NCBI GenBank assembly: GCA_947648495.1 | Contig: CANSOA010000003.1 | Span: 205,256-248,635 of the forward strand | DNA length: 43,380 nt | DNA from: an uncultured Clostridium sp. | Lineage (GTDB): Bacteria > Bacillota > Clostridia > TANB77 > CAG-508 | Reading direction: 5' to 3' | Part shown: in pieces, positions 18,898 through 26,823 of the stretch | Layout: each line of letters begins with the position of its first letter | Numbering within the stretch: the first letter of the stretch is position 1 | Made by a program: the position numbers and the translations under genes | Notes under the pieces: generated by a model | Seen by the model: the letters and a program-made list of their open reading frames with translations, nothing else | What the model was told of the DNA's origin: nothing | Database searches by the model: none

Positions 18898-20775
18898 TCA
18901 TTTTTTTGTTTTACGTTGTTCTAAATAAATTAATAATACTGATATGTCTGCTGGTGAAACTCCTGATATTCTTGACGCCTGTCCAATCGAATATGGCTTA
19001 ATCTTGTTTAACTTTTGCCTTGCTTCTAGCCTCAAACCTTTAATCTCTTCATAATTAATATCTTCTGGTAAAATCTTCTCCTCCATTTTCTTAAAACCTT
19101 CCACTTGCTTCTTCTGCATTTGAATATATCCTTCATATTTCACCATAATTTCAACTTCTTCCCAAACTTGCCTTTCTAATTCAGCTCTATCCTTATCAAT
19201 TTCCTTCATATTAGAATACGTAAGTTCCGTCCTTTTCAATAAATCTGACAACTTTGTACCAGCTAAAATCGGTGTTGTTCCACATTTTGCCAAAAATTCA
19301 TTATTTTCTTGATTTGGCTTAATATTTGTATGTTTCAAACGTTCAACTTCTTTCTCAATTTCCGCCTTTTTTTGTAAAAACTTCTCATATCTCTCATCAG
19401 AAATCAAACCAATTTCATGCCCAATTTCAGTCAAACGCAAATCCGCATTATCCTGCCTTAATAACAAGCGATACTCCGCCCTTGAAGTCATCATTCGATA
19501 AGGTTCTGCCGTACTTTTCGTTACAATATCATCAATCAAAACACCAATATAAGCTTGGGAACGGTCTAAAATAATCGGATTTTTCCCTTTTAATTTCTGA
19601 ACTGCATTAATTCCAGCCATCAAGCCTTGTGCAGCCGCCTCTTCATATCCAGAAGTACCATTAATTTGTCCTGCAAAAAACATTCCACTTATTTTTTTTA
19701 ATTCCAACGAACTTTTCAGCTGTGAAGGTTCTATACAATCATACTCAATTGCATACGCAGGTCTTGTAAATTCTGCATTTTCCAAACCCGGCAAAGTTCG
19801 ATACATTGCAATCTGTACATCCTCTGGAAGCGACGAACTCATTCCCTGAATATACATTTCATCCGTATCTTTTCCAATTGGTTCCACAAAAATTTGATGT
19901 CTCTCTTTATCTGCAAATCGAACTACTTTATCCTCAATTGATGGACAATATCGTGGTCCTGTTCCCTCAATCATACCTGCATACAATGGCGATCTATGTA
20001 GATTTTCTCGAATAATTTCATGTGTCCTTTCATTCGTATAAGTCAACCAACAAGGAACTTGTTCCACGTGTGACATTTTATCTTCAAACGAAAACGGAAC
20101 AACATCTGTATCCCCTTCTTGCACTTCCATCTTTGAAAAATCAATACTTTTTTTGTTAATTCTCGCAGGCGTTCCTGTTTTAAATCTCTGAATTTCAATT
20201 CCTAAATCCTGCAAACATTGCGATAATTGATTCGCTGGAAAAACGCCATCTGGACCACTTTCAAATGAGTTTTCTCCAATAAATATCTTTCCTTTCAAAT
20301 ACGTTCCTGTAGCCAAAATCACACAATTCACTTCATATTCCGCACCCAAATTTGTTACAACTGATTTTATTTTATCATTTTCAACCTTTATTTCAACAAT
20401 TTCAGCCTGCTTTAAATACAAATTTTCCTGTTGTTCCAAAATATGCTTCATTTCTGCCTGATATTTTTTTCGATCCGCTTGTGCTCGCAAAGAGTGCACC
20501 GCTGGACCTTTTGAAGTATTTAACATACGCAATTGAATCAATGTCTTATCTATATTTTTGCCCATCTCTCCACCTAATGCGTCAATTTCACGCACAAGAT
20601 GCCCTTTTGATGAACCTCCAATATGTGGATTACATGGCATATTTGCCACACATTCTAAACTAATTGAAAAAAGCAATGTTTTCATTCCCAACCTAGCAGA
20701 AGCCAAACCAGCTTCACAACCAGCATGCCCTGCTCCTATCACTGCTACATCATATTTTCCTGCATTATAGCCCAT
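18898..20775 (-). CDS. mnmG: tRNA uridine-5-carboxymethylaminomethyl modification enzyme MnmG
   Basis: 625 residues, full length. The FAD-binding [17 protein letters not shown] is at about residues 14-30, followed by [22 protein letters not shown] and [12 protein letters not shown], and the C-terminus has [21 protein letters not shown]. With MnmE it installs the cmnm5 group on wobble U34 of tRNAs using FAD and methylenetetrahydrofolate. AAGGAG precedes the ATG by seven bases. An imperfect parS sequence lies inside the gene (20060-20075). Confidence 0.96.
   Translation of the reverse strand: MGYNAGKYDVAVIGAGHAGCEAGLASARLGMKTLLFSISLECVANMPCNPHIGGSSKGHLVREIDALGGEMGKNIDKTLIQLRMLNTSKGPAVHSLRAQADRKKYQAEMKHILEQQENLYLKQAEIVEIKVENDKIKSVVTNLGAEYEVNCVILATGTYLKGKIFIGENSFESGPDGVFPANQLSQCLQDLGIEIQRFKTGTPARINKKSIDFSKMEVQEGDTDVVPFSFEDKMSHVEQVPCWLTYTNERTHEIIRENLHRSPLYAGMIEGTGPRYCPSIEDKVVRFADKERHQIFVEPIGKDTDEMYIQGMSSSLPEDVQIAMYRTLPGLENAEFTRPAYAIEYDCIEPSQLKSSLELKKISGMFFAGQINGTSGYEEAAAQGLMAGINAVQKLKGKNPIILDRSQAYIGVLIDDIVTKSTAEPYRMMTSRAEYRLLLRQDNADLRLTEIGHEIGLISDERYEKFLQKKAEIEKEVERLKHTNIKPNQENNEFLAKCGTTPILAGTKLSDLLKRTELTYSNMKEIDKDRAELERQVWEEVEIMVKYEGYIQMQKKQVEGFKKMEEKILPEDINYEEIKGLRLEARQKLNKIKPYSIGQASRISGVSPADISVLLIYLEQRKTKK
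20060..20075. promoter_or_regulatory. parS-like ParB binding site inside mnmG
   Basis: TGTTCCACGTGTGACA. The left half and centre (TGTTCCACGTG) match the parS consensus TGTTNCACGTGNAACA exactly; the right half has two mismatches. About 16 kb from oriC, within the usual parS zone. Confidence 0.5.
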
Positions 20776-20794
20776 TTTATTACTCCTTTTTCAA

Positions 20795-20810
20795 TGTCAA
20801 ACGTGGAACA
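20795..20810. promoter_or_regulatory. parS-like half site between mnmE and mnmG
   Basis: TGTCAAACGTGGAACA. The right half ACGTGGAACA fits the parS consensus; the left half is degraded at three positions. It sits in the 63-bp gap between the mnmE stop and the mnmG start. Confidence 0.4.
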
Positions 20811-20838
20811 AAGAATTTTTGTTCGACAAACATTTGTA

Positions 20839-22197
20839 TTATTTTCCTAAACAAAACTTAGAAAAAATCTCCTTAATAACATCTTCTGTAACGCTTTCTC
20901 CTGTAATTTTCCCAAGTTCTTCAATAATTTCTTTTAAATAAGAAGAAATCATATCAATTGGCAAATTTCTGTGCATCATTTCTTGGACTTTTTTTACATG
21001 ATTATGCGCCTTACTAATTAAACTCTTATGTCTGGCATTACTAACAATTATTTCACCATCAATCGCAATCTCATTTAATCTAAAAAACTTAGAAATTTCC
21101 TCATATAATTTATCCACACCCATTTTATTTTTAGCAGAAATTTCAATAACTGGTTTTCCCAAACTTCTTACTTCCGTAAGGTTTAATCGTTTTTCCAAAT
21201 CTATTTTATTCAATAAAATAATAGCATTTTTTTGTTCCACAAGGTCTAAAATTTTCTTATCTTCTTCATCCAAGTCTTTTGAAATATCAAAAATTGCCAA
21301 AACAATATCACTTTCTTCAGATATTTTTAACGATTTCTCCACACCGATTTTTTCAACCTCATCTTTCGCCTTACGAATTCCTGCCGTGTCAATAATTTTC
21401 AAAGGAACTCCATTAAGATTGATAAATTCTTCTATTGTATCCCTTGTGGTTCCTTCAATATCTGTCACAATAGCACGTTCTTCGTTCAAAATCAAATTCA
21501 ACAATGAAGATTTGCCTGCATTTGGTTTCCCAATAATAGCAACTTTAATTCCCTCCTTCAAAATTTTGCCATTTAAGAAACTTTTTTCGAGTTCCTCAAG
21601 TAATATGTCTATTTCTTCTAAAAAGTCGCTTATTTTTGATTGTGTGACTTCCTCGACGTCATATTCTGGATAATCAATAGTCACTTCAATATCTGCCAAA
21701 AGCGAAAGTGTTTTTTGACGAATATTTTTTATTTTTTCCGACAAGCTTCCCTCTAATTGACGAACTGCAACTTTAGATTCCTTATCTGTTTTGGAATGAA
21801 TAATATCCACAACTGCTTCAGCCTGCGACAAATCAATTCTTCCATTCAAAAAAGCCCTTTTGGTAAATTCACCCGGTTCAGCCAAAACAGCCCCATTTTT
21901 CAAACAGATCTCCAAGATTTGATGCATAACAACACTTCCACCATGCGAATTAATTTCGCACATATTTTCAGTAGTATAGCTTTTGGGCGCCACAAAATAA
22001 GAAACTAAAACTTCATCCACAACATGACCCGAGTTATCCACAATGTTTCCATATTTTATGGAATACCCTTTTATTGTAGATTTATTTTTCGGTACAAAAA
22101 ATTTATTTAATATTTCAAAACACTCTTCTCCACTCATTCGAATAATGCCAATGCCACCAATTCCAGGCGAAGTCGAAATTGCTACGATTGTACTCAT
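20839..22197 (-). CDS. mnmE: tRNA modification GTPase MnmE
   Basis: 452 residues from MSTIVAI, chosen because AAAGGAG lies nine bases upstream and the protein then begins exactly at the conserved TIVAISTSPGIGGIGIIRMSG; an in-frame ATG 19 codons earlier has no support. N-terminal folate-binding domain, helical domain, then a Ras-like G domain with GKPNAGKSS (about 223-231), DIEGTTRDTIEE, DTAGIRK and NKID, ending in CLGK, the conserved C-x-G-K tail. GTP hydrolysis drives tRNA U34 modification with MnmG. First gene of mnmE-mnmG-rsmG. Confidence 0.96.
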   Translation of the reverse strand: MSTIVAISTSPGIGGIGIIRMSGEECFEILNKFFVPKNKSTIKGYSIKYGNIVDNSGHVVDEVLVSYFVAPKSYTTENMCEINSHGGSVVMHQILEICLKNGAVLAEPGEFTKRAFLNGRIDLSQAEAVVDIIHSKTDKESKVAVRQLEGSLSEKIKNIRQKTLSLLADIEVTIDYPEYDVEEVTQSKISDFLEEIDILLEELEKSFLNGKILKEGIKVAIIGKPNAGKSSLLNLILNEERAIVTDIEGTTRDTIEEFINLNGVPLKIIDTAGIRKAKDEVEKIGVEKSLKISEESDIVLAIFDISKDLDEEDKKILDLVEQKNAIILLNKIDLEKRLNLTEVRSLGKPVIEISAKNKMGVDKLYEEISKFFRLNEIAIDGEIIVSNARHKSLISKAHNHVKKVQEMMHRNLPIDMISSYLKEIIEELGKITGESVTEDVIKEIFSKFCLGK

Positions 22198-22416
22198 TTT
22201 TCTTCTCCTTTTAATAATCTTAAATATTATAGCACTATTTACATAAAAATGCAAGAAAAAAGTAGGAAATTTGGGAAGGAATTAAAAAATGTATGTAATA
22301 AAAAATAAAGATTGGTAAAGGTGGATAAAGATTAGTAGGATTAGGGAAATTTGGGAAAAATAAGATAAAATTAAAACATATTGGGAATATATTGGGAAAA
22401 ATATTGGAAAACCATA

Positions 22417-22518
22417 TTGGGGACGGGGACACTCTTTAGATATTTTTGGATATTTTATAATGCAGTATTATCAGTATTTTTAATTTTTTTATTTTTTAAG
22501 AGTGTCCCCGTCCCCAAA
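22417..22518. repeat. REP/MITE-like inverted-repeat element (copy 5)
   Basis: The arms GGGGACGGGGACACTCTT and AAGAGTGTCCCCGTCCCC are perfect complements around about 60 bp of A+T-rich DNA that itself can fold (AATGCAGTATTATCAGTATT). The interior differs from copies 2-4. The 22198-22694 gap holds this element, a lone arm at 22622, an A-rich tract between them, and no gene. Confidence 0.85.
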
Positions 22519-22621
22519 AAGCAAAAAATAAAAATTAAAAATAAAAAATAAAATATAAAAAATAAAACATAAAACATAAAACACAAGATATAAAACAAAA
22601 AACAAAAAACAAAAAATACCT
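22519..22621. repeat. A-rich low-complexity tract
   Basis: About 100 bp made of imperfect repeats such as AAAATAAA and AAACATAAAAC, almost without G or T-rich breaks. It lies between two copies of the same REP arm, so the two arms plus this tract could have been one larger element. Confidence 0.6.
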
Positions 22622-22642
22622 AAAACTGTCCCCGTCCCCAAA
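22622..22642. repeat. Single arm of the REP/MITE-like element (copy 5b)
   Basis: AAAACTGTCCCCGTCCCCAA, in the orientation of a right arm, with no partner of its own nearby except the left arm of copy 5. Confidence 0.75.
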
Positions 22643-22660
22643 TCCACCAAAACCTTCTTC

Positions 22661-22689
22661 AAAAAGAAAAAACGGGTATTATCCCGTTT
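22661..22689 (-). terminator. Terminator of the 67-residue gene
   Basis: On the minus strand AAACGGG and CCCGTTT pair around a six-base loop and are followed by TTTTCTTTTT. Begins six bases after the stop codon. Confidence 0.85.
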
Positions 22690-22694
22690 AATCC

Positions 22695-22898
22695 TTAACA
22701 TTTTTCCCTGCAAACTTCTACAGGTTTGCCATTTAAGATCTTAGCAATGTAAGCAATATTATGAAAACAGAGCCAATACACCTCAACGCCATTTTCACTA
22801 CTTAACTTTTCCATATCCTTTAGCTGTTCCTCGCTAAAAGCTGCCCGATAATTACTCCAGAATAAAGAATTTACTTTTATTGCTATTTCTCTGATCAT
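22695..22898 (-). CDS. Small hypothetical protein (67 residues)
   Basis: Not recognised. It has a clear ribosome site (AGGAGG, nine bases before ATG) and its own terminator, so it is very probably a real gene. The sequence is soluble in character, with EEQLKDMEKLSSENGVEVYWLCFHNIAYIAKIL in the middle and a basic, cysteine-containing end. It lies just outside the left end of the inovirus-like prophage; the prophage sits about 80 bp upstream of its start and may have separated it from its original promoter region. Confidence 0.65.
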   Translation of the reverse strand: MIREIAIKVNSLFWSNYRAAFSEEQLKDMEKLSSENGVEVYWLCFHNIAYIAKILNGKPVEVCREKC

Positions 22899-22978
22899 AA
22901 GGTTATTCCTCCTGTCTTTTTTCTAATAATTTTTTGGTTAAAATTATTATATCACATTTTACATAAAAAGTCAACACT

Positions 22979-23004
22979 TTTTTAGAAACTTTAATAAACA
23001 AACT
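22979..23004 (+). repeat. Left direct repeat of the prophage (attL candidate)
   Basis: 26 bp identical to 31289-31314: five T, then AGAAACTTTAATAAACAAAC and a final T. The flanking bases differ on both sides. A small hairpin (ACAAAC-TGTAT-GTTTGT) overlaps its right end. Confidence 0.75.
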
Positions 23005-23012
23005 GTATGTTT

Positions 23013-23033
23013 GTCAATGATGTGAAACAAAAA
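23013..23033 (+). repeat. Left terminal inverted repeat of the prophage
   Basis: TCAATGATGTGAAACAAAAA matches the reverse complement of 31259-31280 apart from about two positions and one gap. It begins eight bases inside the left direct repeat. Confidence 0.6.
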
Positions 23034-23099
23034 AATTAAAAAAATTTTTCTACTCCCCAAACTTTCTATTAAAACACCTGCATTTTATACAAAAATAAT

Positions 23100-23123
23100 G
23101 TAGACAATTTTTATCTTGTCTAC
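23100..23123 (-). terminator. Terminator of the prophage integrase operon
   Basis: GTAGACAA (23100-23107) and TTGTCTAC (23116-23123) form an 8-bp stem. On the minus strand it is followed by ATTATTTTTG, and on the plus strand by a longer T-rich stretch. It lies just past the stop of the 108-residue gene. Confidence 0.7.
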
Positions 23124-23131
23124 ACTATTTT

Positions 23132-23458
23132 TTATTTTTTTATTTTTTCTATTATACCTTTTATTTCTTCTTTTAAAAATAAACCATCTACTAGACCAAA
23201 TTTATAGTAATGTTCGCTCCAATACTCCATTTCTCCAAACATAGCATCATGAAATCCATATAATTGGTTTAAAATTTGGGTTTGCTTTTCTTTATTTTCT
23301 ATTGTTTCCTTAACCAATTTTTGTAATTCTTGATTTGTTGTATCTACTTTTTTTAATTCTTCACATGCCCCATAGTTATTTGTAACTAATTTTTCAAATC
23401 CATCTCTTCTTATTGCAAATAAATCACTTAGTACACTATCTTCAAATATATTTTCCAT
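23132..23458 (-). CDS. Hypothetical prophage protein (108 residues)
   Basis: Not recognised. A mostly helical, charged, soluble protein; residues about 30-70 (ACEELKKVDTTNQELQKLVK onward) look coiled-coil-prone. AGGAGAGG precedes the ATG. It starts 24 bp after the integrase stop and shares its terminator, so it is transcribed with the integrase. Its position at the extreme end of the phage, away from the structural genes, is where accessory cargo is often found, but nothing in the sequence names a function. Confidence 0.6.
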   Translation of the reverse strand: MENIFEDSVLSDLFAIRRDGFEKLVTNNYGACEELKKVDTTNQELQKLVKETIENKEKQTQILNQLYGFHDAMFGEMEYWSEHYYKFGLVDGLFLKEEIKGIIEKIKK

Positions 23459-23482
23459 TTTCCTCTCCTATTCTATATTTTT

Positions 23483-24439
23483 TTATATATTTACTATTGC
23501 CATAAGTTGACAACGTTTTTCAACTGGGTTTAAATAATTTAATACAGACATTGGTATTCGATTTGACCTTTTCAAATAATTAGAGCCTTGTTTTCGTAAA
23601 TCTTCTAAACTATAAAATTGTAGATAACTATAAAAACGTTCGTTGTCATTTCGGTGACTTCGTTCTACTTTTCCATTATGCTCTGGCGTTCTCGGTCTTA
23701 TTTTATGATGTAGTATCCCTTTTTCTTTACAATAAATATCCATTGGGTGTTCTTTTTTTATTTTTGCTTGATTATAGGTAAATTCTATCCCATTGTCTGT
23801 CTGTATTTCTTTTGGCTTATAACCATAATAACGAATACATCTTTTTATAAAATCAACTGTATTTTCTGGTGTATGTTCTTCATACCAAAATAAGTAACGT
23901 TCACGGCTAGCCTCATCAATGCAAGTATATTGATAATATCTTATGTCTTGTGGTAAATTTTTTACTTTACATTCTTTTGGTACATATTTTACATCTATTT
24001 GCCATTTTAAGCCTATTTGTTTTGGGGTATCATATTTTTGGTTATGGCGTTTAGAAGTTCCTTGAATTTTTGGTTTCTGATAAAATCCAATACGCCTTAA
24101 CACTCGATATAATGATACGGGCTGTCTTGTATATCCGTAATTCAGTTTTAATTTATACCAAATTTCATTTAATGTAATACTCGGATTACGCCTAATTAAG
24201 TCTTTTATATGTTTTATTTCTTTATCTGTATGTGCATTTGGATGCTGACTTTTTGGCTTATGACTTTTGTCCATTAGACTTTCTTTTGTTCCGTCAAAAC
24301 GTTTATTCCAGCGCCATAGTGAAATTCTTGAAATGTGATACTTTCTACAAACGTAAGAAATATCCCCACTATTTCTATAGGTTAATACTGCATTATATCT
24401 TGTTTTTAGTTCATGTGGAATATAGCGTTTATTGTACAT
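23483..24439 (-). CDS. DDE-type integrase/transposase (IS481/IS3-like rve domain)
   Basis: 318 residues from MYNKRY; AAAGGA stands nine bases upstream, and an in-frame ATG 22 codons earlier lies in the operator region and is less likely. N-terminal helix-turn-helix (ISYVCRKYHISRISLWRWNKRF), then an integrase core with acidic residues D149 (WQIDVKYV), D215 (QTDNGIEF) and E259 (NGKVERSHR). This is the fold of IS481/IS3-type transposases. Such DDE enzymes are known in several inovirus prophages, where they may replace Xer- or tyrosine-recombinase integration. It probably inserts and excises this phage, but an independent insertion sequence nested in the prophage cannot be excluded; no clear ends of its own are visible around it. 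Confidence 0.8.
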   Translation of the reverse strand: MYNKRYIPHELKTRYNAVLTYRNSGDISYVCRKYHISRISLWRWNKRFDGTKESLMDKSHKPKSQHPNAHTDKEIKHIKDLIRRNPSITLNEIWYKLKLNYGYTRQPVSLYRVLRRIGFYQKPKIQGTSKRHNQKYDTPKQIGLKWQIDVKYVPKECKVKNLPQDIRYYQYTCIDEASRERYLFWYEEHTPENTVDFIKRCIRYYGYKPKEIQTDNGIEFTYNQAKIKKEHPMDIYCKEKGILHHKIRPRTPEHNGKVERSHRNDNERFYSYLQFYSLEDLRKQGSNYLKRSNRIPMSVLNYLNPVEKRCQLMAIVNI

Positions 24440-24597
24440 GTTTATCAATCCTTTCAAATTAACACGATATATCATGTCGTGAATATATGATACCACACAC
24501 GACATAACATGTCAAGAGTTTTTTGAAAAAATATGCGACATTTCATACCGTGTTAATTCAAATAAATGTATGACATAATAAGTCGGGTGGTGATTTT
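24440..24597. promoter_or_regulatory. Divergent operator region between integrase and HTH genes
   Basis: Contains ATGTCGTG (24474-24481) inverted as CACGACAT (24498-24505). A second, outer inverted pair is AATTAACACGATAT (about 24457) with ATACCGTGTTAATT (about 24547). CGACAT occurs again near 24536, and ACCGTGTTAATTCAAATAAA recurs upstream of the second HTH gene. These are likely binding sites for the HTH proteins, controlling both directions. Confidence 0.5.
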
Positions 24598-24786
24598 ATG
24601 ATAAAAGAAAATAGAATAAAGAAAAATTATACACAAGAAGAACTAGCAGAAATACTGGATATAAGTACAAGACAATTACAAAGAATAGAAAGGGACGAAG
24701 ATAAAACAAGTATTGAAACAATGCGAAAAATAATTAAAGTCTTACAAATATCAGATAAAGAAGTTATTAAATATATGAAAAAGTAA
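24598..24786 (+). CDS. Small XRE-family helix-turn-helix regulator, copy 1
   Basis: 62 residues. TQEELAEILDISTRQLQRIE (about residues 12-31) is a lambda-repressor-type helix-turn-helix; the whole protein is little more than this domain. GGTGGTGAT lies just upstream of the ATG. Likely a Cro/CI-like switch controlling the integrase and phage genes through the sites at 24440-24597. Confidence 0.8.
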   Translation: MIKENRIKKNYTQEELAEILDISTRQLQRIERDEDKTSIETMRKIIKVLQISDKEVIKYMKK

Positions 24787-24873
24787 TATTTTATAAAACA
24801 ACAAATAATAGCGACATTTTGTACCGTGTTAATTCAAATAAATGTATGACATAATAAGTCGGGTGGTGATTTT

Positions 24874-25062
24874 ATGATAAAAGAAAATAGAATAAAGAAA
24901 AATTATACACAAGAGGAACTAGCAGAATTGGTAGATATAAGCACAAGACAGTTACAAAGAATAGAAAAAGACGAAGATAAAACAAGGATTGGAACAATGC
25001 GAAGGATAATTAAGGTTTTACAAATACCAGATAAAGAAATTATTAAGTATATAAAAAGATAG
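24874..25062 (+). CDS. Small XRE-family helix-turn-helix regulator, copy 2
   Basis: 62 residues, differing from copy 1 at about ten positions, among them ELVD for EILD at the turn between helices, K for R near residue 32 and RIGTMRR for SIETMRK. The recognition segment STRQLQRIE is unchanged, so both copies should bind related sites. It has its own duplicated leader with the same ribosome site. Confidence 0.8.
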   Translation: MIKENRIKKNYTQEELAELVDISTRQLQRIEKDEDKTRIGTMRRIIKVLQIPDKEIIKYIKR

Positions 25063-25271
25063 TATTTTTTGAGCATTTAAGGCGCGATTATATCATTGAT
25101 ATAACCAAAATTAAAATAACCGCGTATTAAATGAAAAAACAAAAAAGAATTTATTGCTAACGCTTATGGGGTCTTGCTTGCGAACTGGTCTTTCCTTCTA
25201 GCGCTCCGCTATGGAGGCTTTGCCCCCATACCCCCACTTTTTATCTAAATATAAAGAAAGAAGAAATAATA
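25063..25271. other. Gene-free prophage segment with GC-richer hairpins
   Basis: No gene. Contains GTTATATCAATGATATAAT (inverted, 25088-25106), and from about 25140 a block much richer in G and C than its surroundings, with AGCGCTCCGCT and a hairpin TATGGAGG-CTTTG-CCCCCATA at 25210-25230. In a single-stranded-DNA phage such isolated hairpins are candidates for the packaging signal or a replication origin. Confidence 0.45.
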
Positions 25272-25562
25272 ATGAAAAATATTTATGAACAAAATGACAT
25301 TATTCAAGATAGTTCTAACGGTGATAGTTATATTGTCGGTAATGACTTTACTACAGCAACATTTGAAAAAGGACAAGTAACAGATACTACAACATTAGAA
25401 GAAAATACAAAACATTTAGGTCAAATGCGTACAGTGGAAAAAAATACAGCATCGCCACAGAATAATCATATAAACTACATATTTATATTATTTACATTAT
25501 GTGCAATAATAACAATAGTAATAATAGTATTGCCTTTAATAGCAAATAAAAAAGAGGATTAA
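25272..25562 (+). CDS. Small membrane protein sharing a segment with the phage adsorption protein
   Basis: 96 residues. Residues 15-54 (containing GNDFTTATFEKGQVTD and GQMRT) align without gaps with residues 437-476 of the large surface protein (GNDLTSSTFSKGDVTD, GEIRT). Residues about 68-90 form one transmembrane helix ending in IANKKED. There is no signal peptide. It is encoded opposite to the structural genes and next to the regulators, so it may be expressed in the lysogen. A role in superinfection exclusion by mimicking the adsorption protein is an inference; it could also be a minor virion protein or a recombination relic. The ribosome site is weak (AAAGAAAGAAG). Confidence 0.7.
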   Translation: MKNIYEQNDIIQDSSNGDSYIVGNDFTTATFEKGQVTDTTTLEENTKHLGQMRTVEKNTASPQNNHINYIFILFTLCAIITIVIIVLPLIANKKED

Positions 25563-25594
25563 TTGAAATATTCCTCTTTCTAACTTTTTATTTT

Positions 25595-26617
25595 CTAGGC
25601 GACTTCCACACTCTCAAACGGATTAAAATAAAAAACCTCCTCCACTTTATACATCTGCGAAAAGTCCACTCTCGCACTTTTTAAATCTTTTATGTTTTCA
25701 TAATATCGCGTATTGGAAAAACTCTTTTTTATATCTGTTAATCCTTCCAACTGGATTGCACAATAAAAATTATATAATCTCATTGCTTTTCCTTTTTTAT
25801 ATACTTCTAGCAACCTTGCCTTAACTGCTTCTCTACCGCGCACTATTTTTAAATCATTTTTGGCTAAATTTAACACTTTCATAAATTCTTCACTCCAAAT
25901 CTTTTTTAAATTTTCATATTTTATATTAACTACTTTTATATGTTTTTCATTCAATAACTTTACTAGCATTTTCTTTTTTATTTCACATTCAAATCTTACA
26001 AATCCCTTTATTTCTTCCAAATACTTTTCTATATCAAAATCGGTAGAATTAAACTTTTTCAAATCATGTTTTCTAAATTCTATGTATTTGTTATAGATTT
26101 TTAATGTTGTCGTAGACCCTGATACATAAATACTTTCATCATAAAAAAACTTTAGTTTTCTTCTCGGATAACTACAACGACTTAAACTATTGATATAATC
26201 TTTTACGTTTTTTTGTTCTTCTAAATCATAACAAATAGCAACATCACATCTTTGTAAAAACCAATTTTCTGAACTAGGTAAATTAACATTATACGCATTT
26301 TGTACCATTTTAATTAATTCTTTTGCTATCAATTCTAAATCATAAAAACCGTTATGACTGTTATAGCCTTTTTTCAATTTATGATAAGACCCTTCAATTT
26401 CTATGTAATAACCCAAATTACAAAATCCATATTTGGCACCACAGCCCACACGAACCGAAAGTTTGGAACTGTATGAACCTTCCAAATGGTCGTTTACTAC
26501 TTCATACATTAATTCACCTGTCTTTTTGTCAATGCTAGATTTTACAATTGATTTATTGTAAATTTTTGTATATATTTCAAAAGGAATTTCTGCATATATC
26601 TTGATAGTATCTATCAT
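25595..26617 (-). CDS. Phage replication initiation protein, gene II/X-like
   Basis: 340 residues. It opens with MIDTIKIYAEIPFEIY, the characteristic start of the phage/plasmid replication protein family that includes filamentous phage gene II/X (Phage_CRI / Rep_trans type). A central TTLKIYNKYIEFRKHD carries candidate catalytic tyrosines. Such proteins nick the double-stranded form at the plus-strand origin and start rolling-circle replication. AAAAGGGGAT precedes the ATG. It is the last gene of the minus-strand block; its presumed origin may lie in the hairpin-rich DNA at 26618-26823, directly upstream. Confidence 0.85.
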   Translation of the reverse strand: MIDTIKIYAEIPFEIYTKIYNKSIVKSSIDKKTGELMYEVVNDHLEGSYSSKLSVRVGCGAKYGFCNLGYYIEIEGSYHKLKKGYNSHNGFYDLELIAKELIKMVQNAYNVNLPSSENWFLQRCDVAICYDLEEQKNVKDYINSLSRCSYPRRKLKFFYDESIYVSGSTTTLKIYNKYIEFRKHDLKKFNSTDFDIEKYLEEIKGFVRFECEIKKKMLVKLLNEKHIKVVNIKYENLKKIWSEEFMKVLNLAKNDLKIVRGREAVKARLLEVYKKGKAMRLYNFYCAIQLEGLTDIKKSFSNTRYYENIKDLKSARVDFSQMYKVEEVFYFNPFESVEVA

Positions 26618-26823
26618 ACTAAATCCCCTTTTAAAATAATTTTTCCCGTTTTCGGGACGTTCGGAGGGTGTTACTAAGAACCCTCCTAATAAAAATTAAA
26701 AACACGTCGTTTTATATCCGCGTAACTTGATTTTCTGGATAAACTTTTTCTTAACGCTCGTCCGTCACTCGCTAAAAAAGTATATCCAAAAACCGGCGTT
26801 ACTTGTATAAAACTGTTTTTAAT
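26618..26823. other. Hairpin-rich gap before rep, candidate phage replication origin
   Basis: No gene. TCCCG-TTTT-CGGGA (about 26644-26657) and GGAGGGT...ACCCTCC (about 26664-26687) are strong hairpins, followed by ACACGTCGTT, ATCCGCG and AAACCGGCGTTAC. Its G+C is clearly above that of the neighbouring genes. In filamentous phages the rolling-circle origin is a group of hairpins in an intergenic region near gene II, which fits. Confidence 0.5.

Larger units (their letters stand above)
24535..25062 (+). repeat. Tandem duplication of an HTH gene with its leader
   Basis: Two units of 276 bp starting at GCGACATTT (24535 and 24811). Leader, ribosome site and coding sequence are all repeated with a limited number of substitutions, so the copying is fairly recent or kept homogeneous. 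Confidence 0.9.

Noticed and set aside
22489..22713. 74-codon minus-strand frame with Phe/Leu/Tyr-rich middle
   Set aside because: It runs through a REP element and an A-rich tract; composition, not selection, explains it.
22979..23004. Xer/dif site
   Set aside because: Against the B. subtilis dif as I remember it, only about two thirds of positions agree and one base must be dropped. The locus is near the origin, not the terminus, and the phage has its own integrase. Kept only as an attachment-site candidate.
23483..24597. A separate insertion sequence nested in the prophage
   Set aside because: No pair of terminal inverted repeats or short target duplication was found around the transposase gene; the only end-like repeats are those of the whole 8.3-kb element.
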